Source: Caulobacteraceae bacterium (GTDB taxonomy: Bacteria; Pseudomonadota; Alphaproteobacteria; Caulobacterales; Caulobacteraceae). Taken from it: a stretch of DNA of 59,378 bases. The position numbers and the translations under genes are program-made. The notes beneath the pieces are model-generated. The model was not told the origin of the DNA. It saw only the letters and a program-made list of their open reading frames with translations, and searched no databases. Location of the stretch: contig DAIDGR010000116.1 of NCBI GenBank assembly GCA_027452265.1, positions 1-59,378 on the forward strand. Reading direction: 5' to 3'. Shown here piece by piece: positions 41,189-53,183 of this stretch. Each line of letters opens with the position of its first letter. The stretch's first letter is position 1.

Positions 41189-42231
41189 CAGGCCGGGACC
41201 TGCTGGCTGATGCAGTGGAAGGCGCCGCCGCCGGTCAGCAGCGCCTTGGCCGGAAGGCCGATCACCTCGCGGTCTGGGAAGGCCTCGCCAAGGGCCGCCA
41301 GCGCCGCCCGCGCCGTCGCGTCGGAATAGATCGGGGTCACCACCGCGCCCGGCGCGATGATGAAGTTCATGTGCGAGGCCGGGATGATCTCGCCCGCTTC
41401 GTCGCGCACCGGACCCGGAGATGGAATGCGCCTCACGCTCAGACGCCGTCCCTCGGCGTCCGTCGCCCGGGCCAGGGCCGCGGCGGCGGCCTCATAGGCC
41501 TGGGCGTTGGGATCATCCGGGCCGCTGGCGACCGGGCAGGCCACGACGCCTGGCGCGACGAAGCGGGCAAGGTTGTCCACGTGGCCATCGGTGTGGTCGT
41601 TGAGAAGCCCCTCGTCCAGCCAGATCACCTTGCGCGCGCCGAGCGCGTTTCGCAGCAGCGCCTCGGCCGCGGCCTCGTCCCAGAAACGGTTGCGATTGGG
41701 ATTGATCAGGCACTGGCGGGTGGTGAGGACCGTTCCGGCGCCGTCGTGGTCGAGGGCCCCGCCTTCGAGAACGGCGCTCCAGCGGGTCAAGCGTGCACCC
41801 TCCGCCGCCCCGATCTGCTCGGCCACGGTCTCGTCGCCCTCGAGAATATAGCGTCCGCCCCAGCCATTGAAGGTGAAGGCCGCCGCCGAGGACCGGTCAC
41901 GAAAGATCGGACCGGTATCGCGCAACCAGATGTCGCCGAAGCGCCCCGGCCTCAACTCCACGCCAGCCAGGCCGGCGAGCCGGGCCTTGGCGTCGGCCAT
42001 GGCTTCCTCGCCACAGACGAGCAGCCTGACCTGTTCTCCCCCCGGACCCGCCAGGGCGCGGACGAGGTCCGCCGTCTCCGCCTGGGCCGGCGCCAGATCC
42101 TCGGCCCAGAGTTCGCCATGGCTCGGATAGCCGATCCAGATGGCCGCGTGCGGCCCAAACTCGGCCGGAACCGGTGGGCCCGGCTCGGCGTCGGCCACGG
42201 CGGACGAATGGGGGGCGCCGGGAGCGATCAA
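41188..42231 (-). CDS. aguA: Agmatine deiminase
   Basis: AguA converts agmatine to N-carbamoylputrescine and ammonia. The ~347-residue enzyme shows the pentein fold signatures: WIGYPSHGELWAEDL near the N-terminus, RDTGPIFR, NGWGGRY, the catalytic His/Asp region LLNDHTDGHVDNLAR, and the C-terminal nucleophile Cys in GGGAFHCISQQ. The start is uncertain: TTG 42231 overlaps the previous stop (TTGA), which suggests coupling; GTG 42198 is an alternative. It is the second gene of the minus-strand unit, between an S9 peptidase and aguB. Confidence 0.93.
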   Translation of the reverse strand: MIAPGAPHSSAVADAEPGPPVPAEFGPHAAIWIGYPSHGELWAEDLAPAQAETADLVRALAGPGGEQVRLLVCGEEAMADAKARLAGLAGVELRPGRFGDIWLRDTGPIFRDRSSAAAFTFNGWGGRYILEGDETVAEQIGAAEGARLTRWSAVLEGGALDHDGAGTVLTTRQCLINPNRNRFWDEAAAEALLRNALGARKVIWLDEGLLNDHTDGHVDNLARFVAPGVVACPVASGPDDPNAQAYEAAAAALARATDAEGRRLSVRRIPSPGPVRDEAGEIIPASHMNFIIAPGAVVTPIYSDATARAALAALGEAFPDREVIGLPAKALLTGGGAFHCISQQVPA

Positions 42232-44240
42232 GACCCGGTCCCGAGATAGTGATCGAACCAGTCGATCTGACGCTGGCGGAGATCGGCCAGATCGGCCGGA
42301 TCCCGAATGGCGTGGCCCTGACCCGCATAGACCACCAGCTTGGTCGGCACGCCCATGGCCTTGAGGGCATGCCAGAACTCGAAGCTCTGGGGCGCCGGGC
42401 ACTCCACGTCGCGCTCGCCCACATAGATGAAGGTGGGGGTCTTGGCGTCCTTGATGGTCGTCAGGGGCGAGAGCTTCACATAGATGGCCGGGTCGTCATA
42501 AGCGGACGCCCCAAAGAACGGGATCATCCACTTGTCGATGCCGTTCTCGCCATAATAGCTGATCCAGTTGGAGATGCCGGCGCCGGCGATGGCGGCGGCG
42601 AAGCGATGGCTGTGGGTCACGGTCCACATGGTGGTCAGCCCGCCATAGCTATGGCCCAGCACCCCCAGGCGCTTGTCGTCGATCGGGGCCAGGGTCTCGA
42701 CTTTGTCGATGCCGGCCAGATCGTCACGCAGGTCGCCGCCGCCGAAGTCGCGGATATTGGCCCGGGTGAAGGCCTCGCCCTGGCCGTAGCTGCCGCGCGG
42801 ATTGGGGAAGAAGATGAAATAGCCCTTCTTCAGCCATTCGGCGAAGGGGAAGAGACCCTCGACGTCCGAGGTGATGTAGGTCGGGGTCACGGCCGAACTT
42901 GGCCCGCCATGCACATGCATGATCAGCGGATGGGTCCCCGGCGCCACGTCGAGCGGCTTGAGCAGCCAGCCCTGAACGGTCAGGCCGTCGTTGGTCCAGG
43001 TCACGCTCTGGGCGTGGGTCTGGCTTGGCAGGTCGGCATTGATCCGGGTGATGGCGTCAAAGGCGCCGCCCGCGCCGACATAGAGTTCGGGCGCGTGCTC
43101 GAAATCCTGCACTTCGGCGGCAATAACGCGGCCATCGGCGCTGAAGCTGACATTGCCTCCCGTGGGGAAGGCGTCGACGCCCTGGTCCGCGGACAGGGTC
43201 TTGGGCGCGGAGACCAACACGTCGGCCACACCGGTCCGAGGATTCACCAGCACCGCCTGAGACTCATCGCCCATCAGACGGACCGCCGCCAGGCGTCCAT
43301 CGCGAAAGCCCGCCAGGGACGTGTAGGTCGCCTTGACGCCGGGGCTGAGATCCACCGGCGCGCCACCCTCCAGGGGCACGGCGTAGAGGTCGCCGCCGGA
43401 CGGTCCAAAATCGCTCATCAGCCCGCCGATGAACACCACCTGGCGGCCGTCCGGCGACACATGCGGCATGTTCATCTGCATGTTGGGCGTCGCGATCACC
43501 CGGGTCGCCCCGGTGTCCAGATCCACGGCGATCAGCTTGGCGATCCACCAGTTGTCATCGCCATTGCCCTTGGCGGCCGTGGCCACGAAGCCCTTGCCGT
43601 CCGGGCGCCAGTCATACTCGTAGACGAAATGGTCGGCCGGCGAGACATAGCGCACCTCTCCGCCGGACGCTGCGACCACGCCGATGCGCTTTTCGTCCGC
43701 CGTCTGAAGCGCGTCGATATCGCCCACCTGTTCGGCGCCCGCCTCCACCGCTCCGGTCTGCTTGTGCGCGCCGGGCGTGGCCATGAGGGCGATCAGCGTC
43801 CCGTCCGGGGAGAAGCGCGGAGACTGGGCGACGCCATCGATCCTGGCGACCTCGGTCAACTTGCCGTCCTGCGCCACCTCCAGGGTGGCCTGGGCGGGAT
43901 TGTGGGCCGAGGCGATGAAGGCGAGGCGCCGGCCGTCGGCCGACCAGGAGAAGCCGGTATAGGCGCAGGCCGCGCAAGGGTCGAAGCGGGCGATCTCCGC
44001 GCCGGTCTTCGCGTTGCGGATCACCACCTGGCCGTGCGGCGTCGTCGGGGTCCCGGTCAGGGCGCGCACCTGTTCGATGGCCGCCACACGGGCGCCATCC
44101 GGCGACAGGCTGACGTCCTCGAACCGGGTCAGGCTGGGAGCGGCCTGGACCGCCCCCGCGGCTGTCGCCGCCGCCAAGGCCGCAGCCGCCACGCCCCATG
44201 CGCCTGCCGCTCGCCGGCTGCGCCGCTCACCCATCCTCAT
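42228..44240 (-). CDS. Secreted S9 family prolyl oligopeptidase-like peptidase
   Basis: A 670-residue exported peptidase starting at ATG 44240, with an Arg-rich n-region and an Ala-rich hydrophobic core (AAAALAAATAAGAVQAA). A WD-like propeller (FSWSADGRRLAFIAS, SPRFSPDGTLIALMA, HVSPDGRQVVFIGG) precedes the alpha/beta domain, where nucleophile GHSYGGLTT, Asp GERDVECP and His GQGHAIRDP are intact. It resembles acylaminoacyl-peptidases of the S9C type. It is the first gene of a five-gene unit that continues into agmatine deiminase with a 4-bp overlap. Confidence 0.9.
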   Translation of the reverse strand: MRMGERRSRRAAGAWGVAAAALAAATAAGAVQAAPSLTRFEDVSLSPDGARVAAIEQVRALTGTPTTPHGQVVIRNAKTGAEIARFDPCAACAYTGFSWSADGRRLAFIASAHNPAQATLEVAQDGKLTEVARIDGVAQSPRFSPDGTLIALMATPGAHKQTGAVEAGAEQVGDIDALQTADEKRIGVVAASGGEVRYVSPADHFVYEYDWRPDGKGFVATAAKGNGDDNWWIAKLIAVDLDTGATRVIATPNMQMNMPHVSPDGRQVVFIGGLMSDFGPSGGDLYAVPLEGGAPVDLSPGVKATYTSLAGFRDGRLAAVRLMGDESQAVLVNPRTGVADVLVSAPKTLSADQGVDAFPTGGNVSFSADGRVIAAEVQDFEHAPELYVGAGGAFDAITRINADLPSQTHAQSVTWTNDGLTVQGWLLKPLDVAPGTHPLIMHVHGGPSSAVTPTYITSDVEGLFPFAEWLKKGYFIFFPNPRGSYGQGEAFTRANIRDFGGGDLRDDLAGIDKVETLAPIDDKRLGVLGHSYGGLTTMWTVTHSHRFAAAIAGAGISNWISYYGENGIDKWMIPFFGASAYDDPAIYVKLSPLTTIKDAKTPTFIYVGERDVECPAPQSFEFWHALKAMGVPTKLVVYAGQGHAIRDPADLADLRQRQIDWFDHYLGTGS

Positions 44241-44287
44241 GCCGCGATATCCTCCACAACCTTTGTCGTATTCGACCCTGGCCCTGC

Positions 44288-44932
44288 CTAGGCCGCGATC
44301 TTGAACTGGGCCTGGGTCTTGGCCTGGATCTCGGCCACCGAGACCTCAGGCGCGCGTTCGATCAGCGTCATTCCAGCCGCGCCCCGGCGGTCGATCTCGA
44401 ACACGCCAAGGTCGGTGATCACGAGGTCGACCACGCGCTTGCCCGTAAGCGGAAGGGTGCAGGCGGTGAGCAGCTTGGGCGCGCCGGATTTCTCCACATG
44501 GTCCATGACCACCACCACACGCCGCACCCCGGCCACCAGGTCCATGGCCCCGCCCATGCCCTTGACCATCTTGCCCGGGACCATCCAATTCGCGAGGTCG
44601 CCGTCCTGCGAGACCTGCATTCCGCCCAGGATCGACAGGGCGATATGCCCGCCCCGGATCATGGCGAAGCTGTCGGCGCTGGAGAAATAGGACGAGTCCG
44701 GAAGCTCGGTGATCGTCTGCTTGCCGGCATTGATCAGGTCAGGGTCGGCCTCGCCCTCGAAGGGAAAGGGACCCATGCCCAGCATGCCGTTCTCGCTCTG
44801 CAAGGTGACGGTCATGTGCGCGGGGATATGGTTCGCCACCAGGGTCGGGATGCCGATGCCGAGATTGACATAGAATCCGTCGCGCAGCTCCTGAGCGGCG
44901 CGGGCCGCCATTTGATCGCGGGTCCAGGCCAT
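44288..44932 (-). CDS. 3-oxoacid CoA-transferase subunit B
   Basis: A 214-residue beta subunit of a type I CoA transferase, exchanging CoA between succinyl-CoA and acetoacetate or related acids. The active-site Glu is in [10 protein letters not shown], with GIGIPTL at the N-terminus and [19 protein letters not shown] and KSGAPKLL further on. It starts at the ATG (44932) that overlaps the A-subunit stop (TGATG). The genuine start is well inside a longer open frame that reaches 45736, so it was chosen on the family N-terminus and the overlap. Confidence 0.94.
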   Translation of the reverse strand: MAWTRDQMAARAAQELRDGFYVNLGIGIPTLVANHIPAHMTVTLQSENGMLGMGPFPFEGEADPDLINAGKQTITELPDSSYFSSADSFAMIRGGHIALSILGGMQVSQDGDLANWMVPGKMVKGMGGAMDLVAGVRRVVVVMDHVEKSGAPKLLTACTLPLTGKRVVDLVITDLGVFEIDRRGAAGMTLIERAPEVSVAEIQAKTQAQFKIAA

Positions 44933-45660
44933 CAGACGCTCTCCTGCGCGCGCGCCGCATCGCGGGGCCGGGTGGTCAATTGCTCGATGCGCTTTTCGTA
45001 GGTCGCGCCCTGAAGGATGCGGTCCACATAGATGCCCGGCGTGTGGATCATGTCCTTGTCGAGCGCCCCGGGGGCCGTCAGCTCCTCCACCTCGGCCAGG
45101 GTGACGCGCCCCGCCGTGGCCATCATCGGATTGAAGTTCCGCGCGGTCTTTCGATAGACGAGGTTGCCCTCCGTATCCCCCCGCCAGGCCTTGACGATGG
45201 CGAGATCGGCCGTGAGGGCCCGCTCCATCACATAGGTTTCGCCGTCGAAGTCCCGGGTTTCCTTGCCCTCGGCCACCACCGTTCCGACCCCGGTCTTGGT
45301 GAAGAAGGCGGGAATGCCGGCCCCGCCGGCGCGGATACGTTCGGCCAGGGTGCCCTGCGGATTGAATTCGAGCTGCAGCTTGCCGGAGAGATAGAGCTGC
45401 TCGAACAGCTTGTTCTCGCCCACATAGGAGCTGATCATCTTGTCGATCTGGCCGGCCTCCAGGAGCAGGCCCAGGCCAAAGCCGTCGACGCCGCAATTGT
45501 TGGAGATCACGGTCAGACCCCGGACCCCGGAGTCGCGGATCGCCCGGATCAGGTTTTCCGGGATGCCGCAGAGGCCAAAGCCTCCGGACATGAGGGTCAT
45601 GCCGTCGAACAGCACACCGTCGAGCGCGGCCTCTGCGTCCGCGAATACCTTCTGAGCCAC
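44932..45660 (-). CDS. 3-oxoacid CoA-transferase subunit A
   Basis: A 242-residue alpha subunit partner of the downstream B subunit. Marks are [21 protein letters not shown] (CoA-binding entry, in parts), [32 protein letters not shown] and [23 protein letters not shown], the standard A-subunit series. The start is GTG 45660. With the B subunit it is expected to act in ketone-body or acetoacetate use. The pair follows the peptidase unit on the same strand, with a 47-bp gap, so it may or may not be in the same transcript. Confidence 0.94.
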   Translation of the reverse strand: MAQKVFADAEAALDGVLFDGMTLMSGGFGLCGIPENLIRAIRDSGVRGLTVISNNCGVDGFGLGLLLEAGQIDKMISSYVGENKLFEQLYLSGKLQLEFNPQGTLAERIRAGGAGIPAFFTKTGVGTVVAEGKETRDFDGETYVMERALTADLAIVKAWRGDTEGNLVYRKTARNFNPMMATAGRVTLAEVEELTAPGALDKDMIHTPGIYVDRILQGATYEKRIEQLTTRPRDAARAQESV

Positions 45661-45862
45661 GGCCTTTGTCGCACTCCTCGATGAGTCCCGGGACGACCAT
45701 GTGGCCGAACCCCTCAGGACCGCCTTCCCGACCCACGCGACGGGCCTTTTACAGCGCCCCCGCCGCCGGGGCGAGGGGCCCGATCAGGGGGAGGCGGTCG
45801 CCCGTCGCCACGGCCGCCGCAACGATTGATTTCGCGCGCGGGTCATGACTCCTTGCGAGCCC

Positions 45863-46810
45863 ATGAGCGCGCCCCTTACGCCCGTCAGCCTGACCCTCCA
45901 GGACACCGACCCGGACGCCTTCGCGGCGGCCCTGGGGGCGAGCTTCGCCGCCCACGGCTTCGCCATCGTTTCCGATCCGGGCCTGGACGCCGCGCGCATC
46001 GCCGCCGCCCTGGCCCAGGTCAAGGCTCTGTTCGCCCAGGACGAGGCGGACAAGCGGCGCGATCACATCCCGGGCGGCCAGGGGCAGCGCGGCTATACCC
46101 CGTTCGGCGTCGAGACGGCCAAGGGGGCCAGGGCTGGCGACCTCAAGGAGTTCTGGCACGTCGGCCGGGACCTGGCGCCTGGCCATCCGCTGTCCGGCGA
46201 CATGCCGCCCAATGTCTGGCCGGCGAACCTGCCGGCCTTCCGCGAGACGACGCTCTGGCTCTACCAGGCGCTCGACACCCTGGGGATGCGCCTGCTGCGC
46301 GCGATCGCGCGCCATCTCGACCTGGACGAGGACTGGCTGGCGGCGGCGGCGCGTGAGGGCAACAGCGTGCTGCGCCTCCTCCACTATCCGCCGGTCGACG
46401 ACGCGGAGGCCGGAGCGGCGGGGGCCGTGCGCGCCGGGGCGCATGAGGACATCAACGCCATCACCTTGCTGCTGGGCGCTGAGGAGGCGGGGCTGGAGAT
46501 TCTGGAGCCGGACGGGACCTGGCTGGCGGTGAACCCGCCTCCCGGCGCGGTGGTGGTGAATATCGGCGACATGTTGGCGCGACTGACCAACGACGTTCTG
46601 CCCTCAACCACGCACCGGGTTGTGAACCCCCCGGCAGCCCGCCGAGGCGTGGCGCGCTACTCCATGCCGTTTTTCGTGCATTTCCGGCCGGATTTCGAGA
46701 TCCGCACCTTGCCCGCCTGCATCTCGCCGGCGCGGCCCGACCGCTATCCAGAGCCGATCACAGCCCGGTCATTTCTCCGCCAGAGGTTGGAGGAGATCAA
46801 GCTCGCCTGA
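45863..46810 (+). CDS. Isopenicillin N synthase-like 2-oxoglutarate/Fe(II) oxygenase
   Basis: A ~315-residue non-heme iron oxygenase. The iron triad is visible as H and D in AGAHEDINAITLL and the distal His in PSTTHRVVNPP, with the 2-oxoglutarate-binding Arg in ARYSMPFFVH. The N-terminus has the DIOX-N-like segment HGFAIVSDPGLD, then DEADKRRDHIPGGQGQRGY. Family members oxidise many small substrates, so the reaction is not readable. I chose ATG 45863 because the family N-terminus aligns there; ATG 45845 is also possible. It sits between the CoA transferase pair (divergent) and rpmB (convergent). Confidence 0.85.
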   Translation: MSAPLTPVSLTLQDTDPDAFAAALGASFAAHGFAIVSDPGLDAARIAAALAQVKALFAQDEADKRRDHIPGGQGQRGYTPFGVETAKGARAGDLKEFWHVGRDLAPGHPLSGDMPPNVWPANLPAFRETTLWLYQALDTLGMRLLRAIARHLDLDEDWLAAAAREGNSVLRLLHYPPVDDAEAGAAGAVRAGAHEDINAITLLLGAEEAGLEILEPDGTWLAVNPPPGAVVVNIGDMLARLTNDVLPSTTHRVVNPPAARRGVARYSMPFFVHFRPDFEIRTLPACISPARPDRYPEPITARSFLRQRLEEIKLA

Positions 46811-46852
46811 TTGTCACAGAGACCGCGCGCCAAAGCGGCGCGGCGGGGCGCC

Positions 46853-47146
46853 TCAGGCCTTGGCTTCGCTCAGCTTCGCCTTGACCTGGCGCTTGATCTT
46901 CAGGGCGCGGGTCGAAAGCGCCTCGTCGCGGGCCTTAAGCAGGAACACGTCCAGGCCGCCGCGGAAGTCGAGCGTGCGACGCGCCGCGTTGGAGATGTTC
47001 AGAGTGAAGCTGCGGCCAAGCGCGTCAGACTGCAGGCTCGCCGTCGCCAGGGCTGGCAGGAAGCGCCGCTTGGTCTTGACGTTGGAGTGGCTGACATTGT
47101 GGCCGACCATCGGGCCGACGCCCGTGAGCTCGCAGCGGCGGGACAT
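46853..47146 (-). CDS. rpmB: 50S ribosomal protein L28
   Basis: Large-subunit ribosomal protein of 97 residues: [21 protein letters not shown] at the N-terminus (read in parts) with a single Cys in place of the zinc-type pair, then [12 protein letters not shown] and a basic C-terminus ending KLSEAKA. The length is normal for alphaproteobacteria, and the start at ATG 47146 matches the family. A longer open frame extending to 47518 is not the gene. It is followed downstream by a convergent oxygenase gene. Confidence 0.97.
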   Translation of the reverse strand: MSRRCELTGVGPMVGHNVSHSNVKTKRRFLPALATASLQSDALGRSFTLNISNAARRTLDFRGGLDVFLLKARDEALSTRALKIKRQVKAKLSEAKA

Positions 47147-47294
47147 GGCGGTTCTCTTAAGGCTCCGGAAACGACGCACGCCTCCGAACGGACGCGGCGC
47201 ATCGACCCCGTGTTTTGGGGAGGCGGCGGTATAGTCGGAAGGGGTCCCGCCCGTCAAGGCGATGTCCGGAGCGGGCCGACAGCGGCGGCCGCCC

Positions 47295-48086
47295 CTATGG
47301 GCTTTCCGCCCCCGCCCCCTCGCCGAGAAGGAACCGGCGCGGGAACTCGATGAACACTCCGCCGCCGGCCAGCGGCGGATAGGCCGCCGCCAGGCGTGCG
47401 CGATAGGCCGCCAGGAACGCCTCTCGCATGTCGCCCTCGAGAGCCGACAGATAGGGGCGAAGGGCCGTCGAGCTGAACCAGGCGATGACGCCGTCCACCG
47501 AGTCCATGGGCAGGCCATAGACGGTGCGCCACACGCTCACCCGCCGGAACCGGGGCTTGAGGCGCTGATAATAGTCGGCGGCGGTCAGCAGGCCGCCCCG
47601 GCTGCGCCGCGCCGCCGCCAGGCGCCCCGCCCAGGGTCCGTCCCGCGCCGTCTCGCGCATCAGCACGTGATAGGGCTCCTCGACATTGTCGGGCATTTGC
47701 AGGGCCAGGGTTCCTCCGGGCGCGAGGGCGGCGGCCAGGGCGCCGAACAGCTCCCAGTGATCGGGAATCCACTGCAGGACGGCGTTGGAGAGGATCACCT
47801 CGCACGGGGGGCCCGGCGCCTTGAGCCAGTCGCGCAGATCGGCGACCGCGAAGGGCAGGCGCGGGAGGCGCGCGCGGGCGGCCGCGATCATCTCGGGCGA
47901 GCTGTCCAGCCCCTCGACCCGGGCCTTGGGGAAACGCGCGGCGAGGGCTTCGGTGGAGTTGCCCGGCCCGCAGCCCAGATCCACCGCCCGACCGGTCGCC
48001 TCGCCGTCGATCACGGCCAGCAGTTCGCGCACCGGGCGGGTGCGTTCGGCCTCAAACAGGAGATAGGTCTGCGGCGACCAGGTCAT
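47295..48086 (-). CDS. tam: Trans-aconitate 2-methyltransferase-like SAM methyltransferase
   Basis: A 263-residue class I methyltransferase. Motif I is [15 protein letters not shown] (~35-49), followed by [20 protein letters not shown] and [14 protein letters not shown]. The order and the C-terminal [22 protein letters not shown] are typical of trans-aconitate methyltransferase, which methylates the aconitase inhibitor trans-aconitate. It is on the minus strand, 148 bp upstream of rpmB. The symbol is assigned from motif pattern only. Confidence 0.85.
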   Translation of the reverse strand: MTWSPQTYLLFEAERTRPVRELLAVIDGEATGRAVDLGCGPGNSTEALAARFPKARVEGLDSSPEMIAAARARLPRLPFAVADLRDWLKAPGPPCEVILSNAVLQWIPDHWELFGALAAALAPGGTLALQMPDNVEEPYHVLMRETARDGPWAGRLAAARRSRGGLLTAADYYQRLKPRFRRVSVWRTVYGLPMDSVDGVIAWFSSTALRPYLSALEGDMREAFLAAYRARLAAAYPPLAGGGVFIEFPRRFLLGEGAGAESP

Positions 48087-48318
48087 GGACCCTTCTTGTG
48101 GTTAATGGCGCGGCGCCCACAAGACCTCGTAGGGAACGAAATCCGAATGGGAGGGTGAACAGCGATTCGGACGCGATTCGTTTCACCGTTGTTCTCGTCC
48201 GCGTTCAGGATGCGTTAACCGGCCGATCCCGATCCCCGGGGCGGGGCCCTTCGCCGCGGCAAACAAACGCGCGACGGGATTGCGCGAGGCGCCCGCCGCG
48301 CCCCATCTTAGGCGCCGT

Positions 48319-50879
<2,561 letters not shown>

Positions 50880-50883
<4 letters not shown>

Positions 50884-51206
50884 GCGCCGAGACCGAGGCG
50901 GAGGGCTGCCGGGTCGATGTCTGGCTCTGGCGGGCGCGGCTGAGCAAGACCCGGGCCCTGGCCGCACGTCTGGCCGAAACCGGTCGCATCCGTCTGGAGC
51001 GGGAGGGCCGCTCAAACCGCCTGGACAAACCCTCACGCCGGCTAAAGGTCGGCGACGCCCTCGTCTTTGCTCTGGGCGGGCGCCTGATCCACGTGCGGGT
51101 CGCGGCTCTGGGGGTCCGGCGCGGGCCCCCGGCCGAGGCGAGGTCGCTGTATGTGGACATCCCTCTGGACCCCGCGCCGACCGTCGCGGGCCAAGCCGAG
51201 CATTGA
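50880..51206 (+). CDS. S4-domain RNA-binding protein (Hsp15-like)
   Basis: A 108-residue protein whose first ~60 residues are an S4 domain (CRVDVWLWRARLSKTRALAARL, GDALVFALGGRLIHVRV). It resembles Hsp15/RqcP, which bind stalled or dissociated 50S ribosomes with nascent chains. The start codon overlaps the helicase stop (ATGA), so it is expected to be made together with the helicase. A hydrophilic acidic tail follows the domain. Confidence 0.9.
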
Positions 51207-51292
51207 CAATTCCGCCGTCGGCCTCAGAAAGGCGGCCCCTGGCGTCGCCCTGGCCGTCCGACCCCATCTGAAGCGCGAGTCTCGAGACCCCG

Positions 51293-51634
51293 ATGACCTA
51301 CATCGTCACCGATCCCTGCATCAAATGTAAGTTCATGGACTGCGTCGAGGTCTGTCCTGTGGACTGCTTCTACGAGGGCGAGAACTTCCTCGTGATCAAT
51401 CCCGACGAGTGCATCGACTGCGGCGTCTGCGAGCCCGAATGCCCGGTGGACGCCATCAAGCCGGACACCGAAGACGATCCGGATGGCAAGTGGCTGCGGG
51501 TCAATACCGAATACGCCAAGGTCTGGCCGAACATCACCCTCAAGGGAGAGCCGCCGGCCGACGCCGCGGAATTCGAGCGCGAGACCGGCAAGTTCGAGAA
51601 ATACTTCAGCGAAAAGCCTGGCCAGGGCGCCTGA
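51293..51634 (+). CDS. fdxA: Ferredoxin FdxA (7Fe/8Fe type)
   Basis: A 113-residue ferredoxin carrying two iron-sulfur cluster motifs: [17 protein letters not shown] at the N-terminus and [15 protein letters not shown] (~37-51). The first pattern is typical of a 3Fe-4S plus 4Fe-4S protein. FdxA is widespread in alphaproteobacteria and is often found between the helicase-S4 pair and carD, as here. Its electron donor is unknown. It starts at ATG 51293. Confidence 0.96.
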   Translation: MTYIVTDPCIKCKFMDCVEVCPVDCFYEGENFLVINPDECIDCGVCEPECPVDAIKPDTEDDPDGKWLRVNTEYAKVWPNITLKGEPPADAAEFERETGKFEKYFSEKPGQGA

Positions 51635-51659
51635 CCTCGCCTCCCGCCGGCGCTTGTCG

Positions 51660-51677
51660 GGGGCGCGCTCGCGCCCC
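51660..51677. terminator. Weak possible terminator between fdxA and carD
   Basis: GGGGCGCG (51660-51667), a CT loop and CGCGCCCC (51670-51677) can form a stem, but only TT follows. It may slow rather than stop transcription, or may be only a GC-rich accident. Confidence 0.3.
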
Positions 51678-51692
51678 TTGCGTTCGTGCGTC

Positions 51693-51721
51693 TTCAATCC
51701 GGCCGAAAAATAGGGTATGGT
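51693..51721 (+). promoter_or_regulatory. Possible carD promoter
   Basis: TTCAAT (51693-51698), 17 nt, TATGGT (51716-51721), within the local AT-rich patch about 180 bp before the carD start. The -35 is weak. Read with the weak hairpin upstream, it suggests carD can be transcribed separately from the helicase-fdxA genes. Confidence 0.3.
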
Positions 51722-51901
51722 CCACGCCAGTTGATCGGCGAGCGTCCGCCGGCGGGGTTCGGACGAAGACCGGTCTCTTTAAAGTTCACAAGGAAGCCTG
51801 TTCAGGGGCTTGGACATTACCGGCGGGGCCTTGGCCGCCCCGCCCTGGCGACGGCTTCGTATTCTTGATGAGCCGGCGCGGCGCGAAGGAGAAGATCTGA
51901 C

Positions 51902-52408
51902 ATGGACGTGAAGACCGAACTCCAGTTCCGGGTTGGAGACAGTGTCGTGTATCCCGCTCATGGCGTTGGGAAGGTGGTGGGCGTGGAGACCCAGGACGTC
52001 GCCGGCATGTCCCTGGAGGTCTATGTCATCACCTTCGATCACGAGAAGATGACCCTGCGCGTGCCCACCAAGAAGGCGCGGGCCGCCGGCCTGCGCGGCC
52101 TGGCCGAGGGCAATGTGGTGGTTCAGGCCCTGACGACGCTCAAGGGCCGGGCCCGGATCAAGCGCACCATGTGGAGCCGCCGGGCCCAGGAGTACGAAGC
52201 CAAGATCAATTCCGGCGACCTCGTCTCGATCGCCGAGGTCGTGCGCGACCTGCATCGCTCCGAGAGCCAGCCCGAGCAGTCCTATTCCGAGCGCCAGCTC
52301 TATGAGAGCGCGCTCGACCGCATGGCCCGCGAAGTCGCCGCCATTGAGCGCATCGACCGCGACGCGGCCATCGACCTCCTGCAAAAGTCGCTGCGCAAGG
52401 CGGCATGA
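51902..52408 (+). CDS. CarD/CdnL-family RNA polymerase-binding transcriptional regulator
   Basis: A 168-residue CdnL-type protein: the N-terminal RNA-polymerase-interacting Tudor-like domain has FRVGDSVVYPAHGVGKVVG and YVITFDHEKMTLRVPTKKA, followed by a helical DNA-binding C-terminal half (MWSRRAQEYEAKINSGD, EVVRDLHR, YSERQLYESALDRMAREVAAIE in parts). In Caulobacter the homologue supports rRNA transcription and growth and is a proteolytic target of ClpXP. The start at ATG 51902 follows AAGGAG with good spacing. It ends the conserved helicase-S4-fdxA-carD block. Confidence 0.95.
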   Translation: MDVKTELQFRVGDSVVYPAHGVGKVVGVETQDVAGMSLEVYVITFDHEKMTLRVPTKKARAAGLRGLAEGNVVVQALTTLKGRARIKRTMWSRRAQEYEAKINSGDLVSIAEVVRDLHRSESQPEQSYSERQLYESALDRMAREVAAIERIDRDAAIDLLQKSLRKAA

Positions 52409-52439
52409 GCCTCGCCGTCGGCGCGGGTCGGACGTCGCC

Positions 52440-53183
52440 GTGACCTGGGCCCACGCCGCGCCGACGATCCTGGCGGCCATGGCGGCGTCGCTGGTGGAGT
52501 TCGTCGAGGCCCTGACCGTGGTTCTGGCCGTCGGGGTCACCCGCGGCTGGCGCAGCGCCCTGACCGGAGCCGGCCTTGCCCTGCTGGTCCTGGCGACCCT
52601 GACCCTGGCCCTGGGGCCGGCCATTCTTCAGGTTCCGGTACGTCTTCTGCAGATCGGGCTCGGCGCCTTGCTCCTGCTGTTCGGCATGAGATGGCTGCGC
52701 AAGGCGGTGCTGCGCGCGGCCGGCGTCATCCCCTTGCACGACGAGGCGGCGGCCTATGAGAGCGAGCGCGCCGCCCTGAGCCAGGCGGGCAAGGCCCGGT
52801 CGGCCTGGGACCGTCTGGCCGTCTCCACCGCCTTCAAGATCACCCTGATCGAGGGGGTCGAGGTCGTCTTCATCGTCGTCGCCCTTGGTTCGGCCGGCCC
52901 GGCCGCCCTTGCCGCGGCCAGCCTCGGGGCCGGCATCGCGCTTATCCTGGTCATCGGGCTCGGCTTCGTTCTGCATCGCCCCCTGGCCATGGTCCCGGAA
53001 AACACCCTCAAATTCGGCGTCGGCGTCCTGCTCTGCGCCTTTGGCGCTTTCTGGGTGGGCGAGGGGATGGGCCTCGCCTGGCCGGATGGCGATCTGTCTC
53101 TGGCGGCGCTCGTCGCCGGATTTTTTGCCGCCGCCCTCGTCGCCCGGGCGCTCTGCGGCGCGCCGCGTGAGGCTGTTGCGTGA
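52440..53183 (+). CDS. Uncharacterised multi-pass membrane protein (COG4280-like)
   Basis: A 247-residue, seven-segment-like membrane protein. Two related strings stand out: LVEFVEALTVVLAVG in segment 1 and STAFKITLIEGVEVVFIVVALG in a later segment, each with Glu-x(2)-Glu in a hydrophobic helix. That internal repetition, and the EGxE pattern, recall transporters with two inverted halves (FTR1 and UPF0016-type cation carriers); this is inference only. A start at GTG 52440 fits a membrane N-terminus; the longer frame from 52302 overlaps carD and adds Arg-rich residues. It overlaps the next gene by GTGA. Confidence 0.75.
   Translation: MTWAHAAPTILAAMAASLVEFVEALTVVLAVGVTRGWRSALTGAGLALLVLATLTLALGPAILQVPVRLLQIGLGALLLLFGMRWLRKAVLRAAGVIPLHDEAAAYESERAALSQAGKARSAWDRLAVSTAFKITLIEGVEVVFIVVALGSAGPAALAAASLGAGIALILVIGLGFVLHRPLAMVPENTLKFGVGVLLCAFGAFWVGEGMGLAWPDGDLSLAALVAGFFAAALVARALCGAPREAVA

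Noticed and set aside
46853-47518. Longer frame giving a 221-residue version of L28
   Set aside because: The extra N-terminal residues are not ribosomal-protein-like, and L28 starts at the MSRRCELTG segment with normal length.
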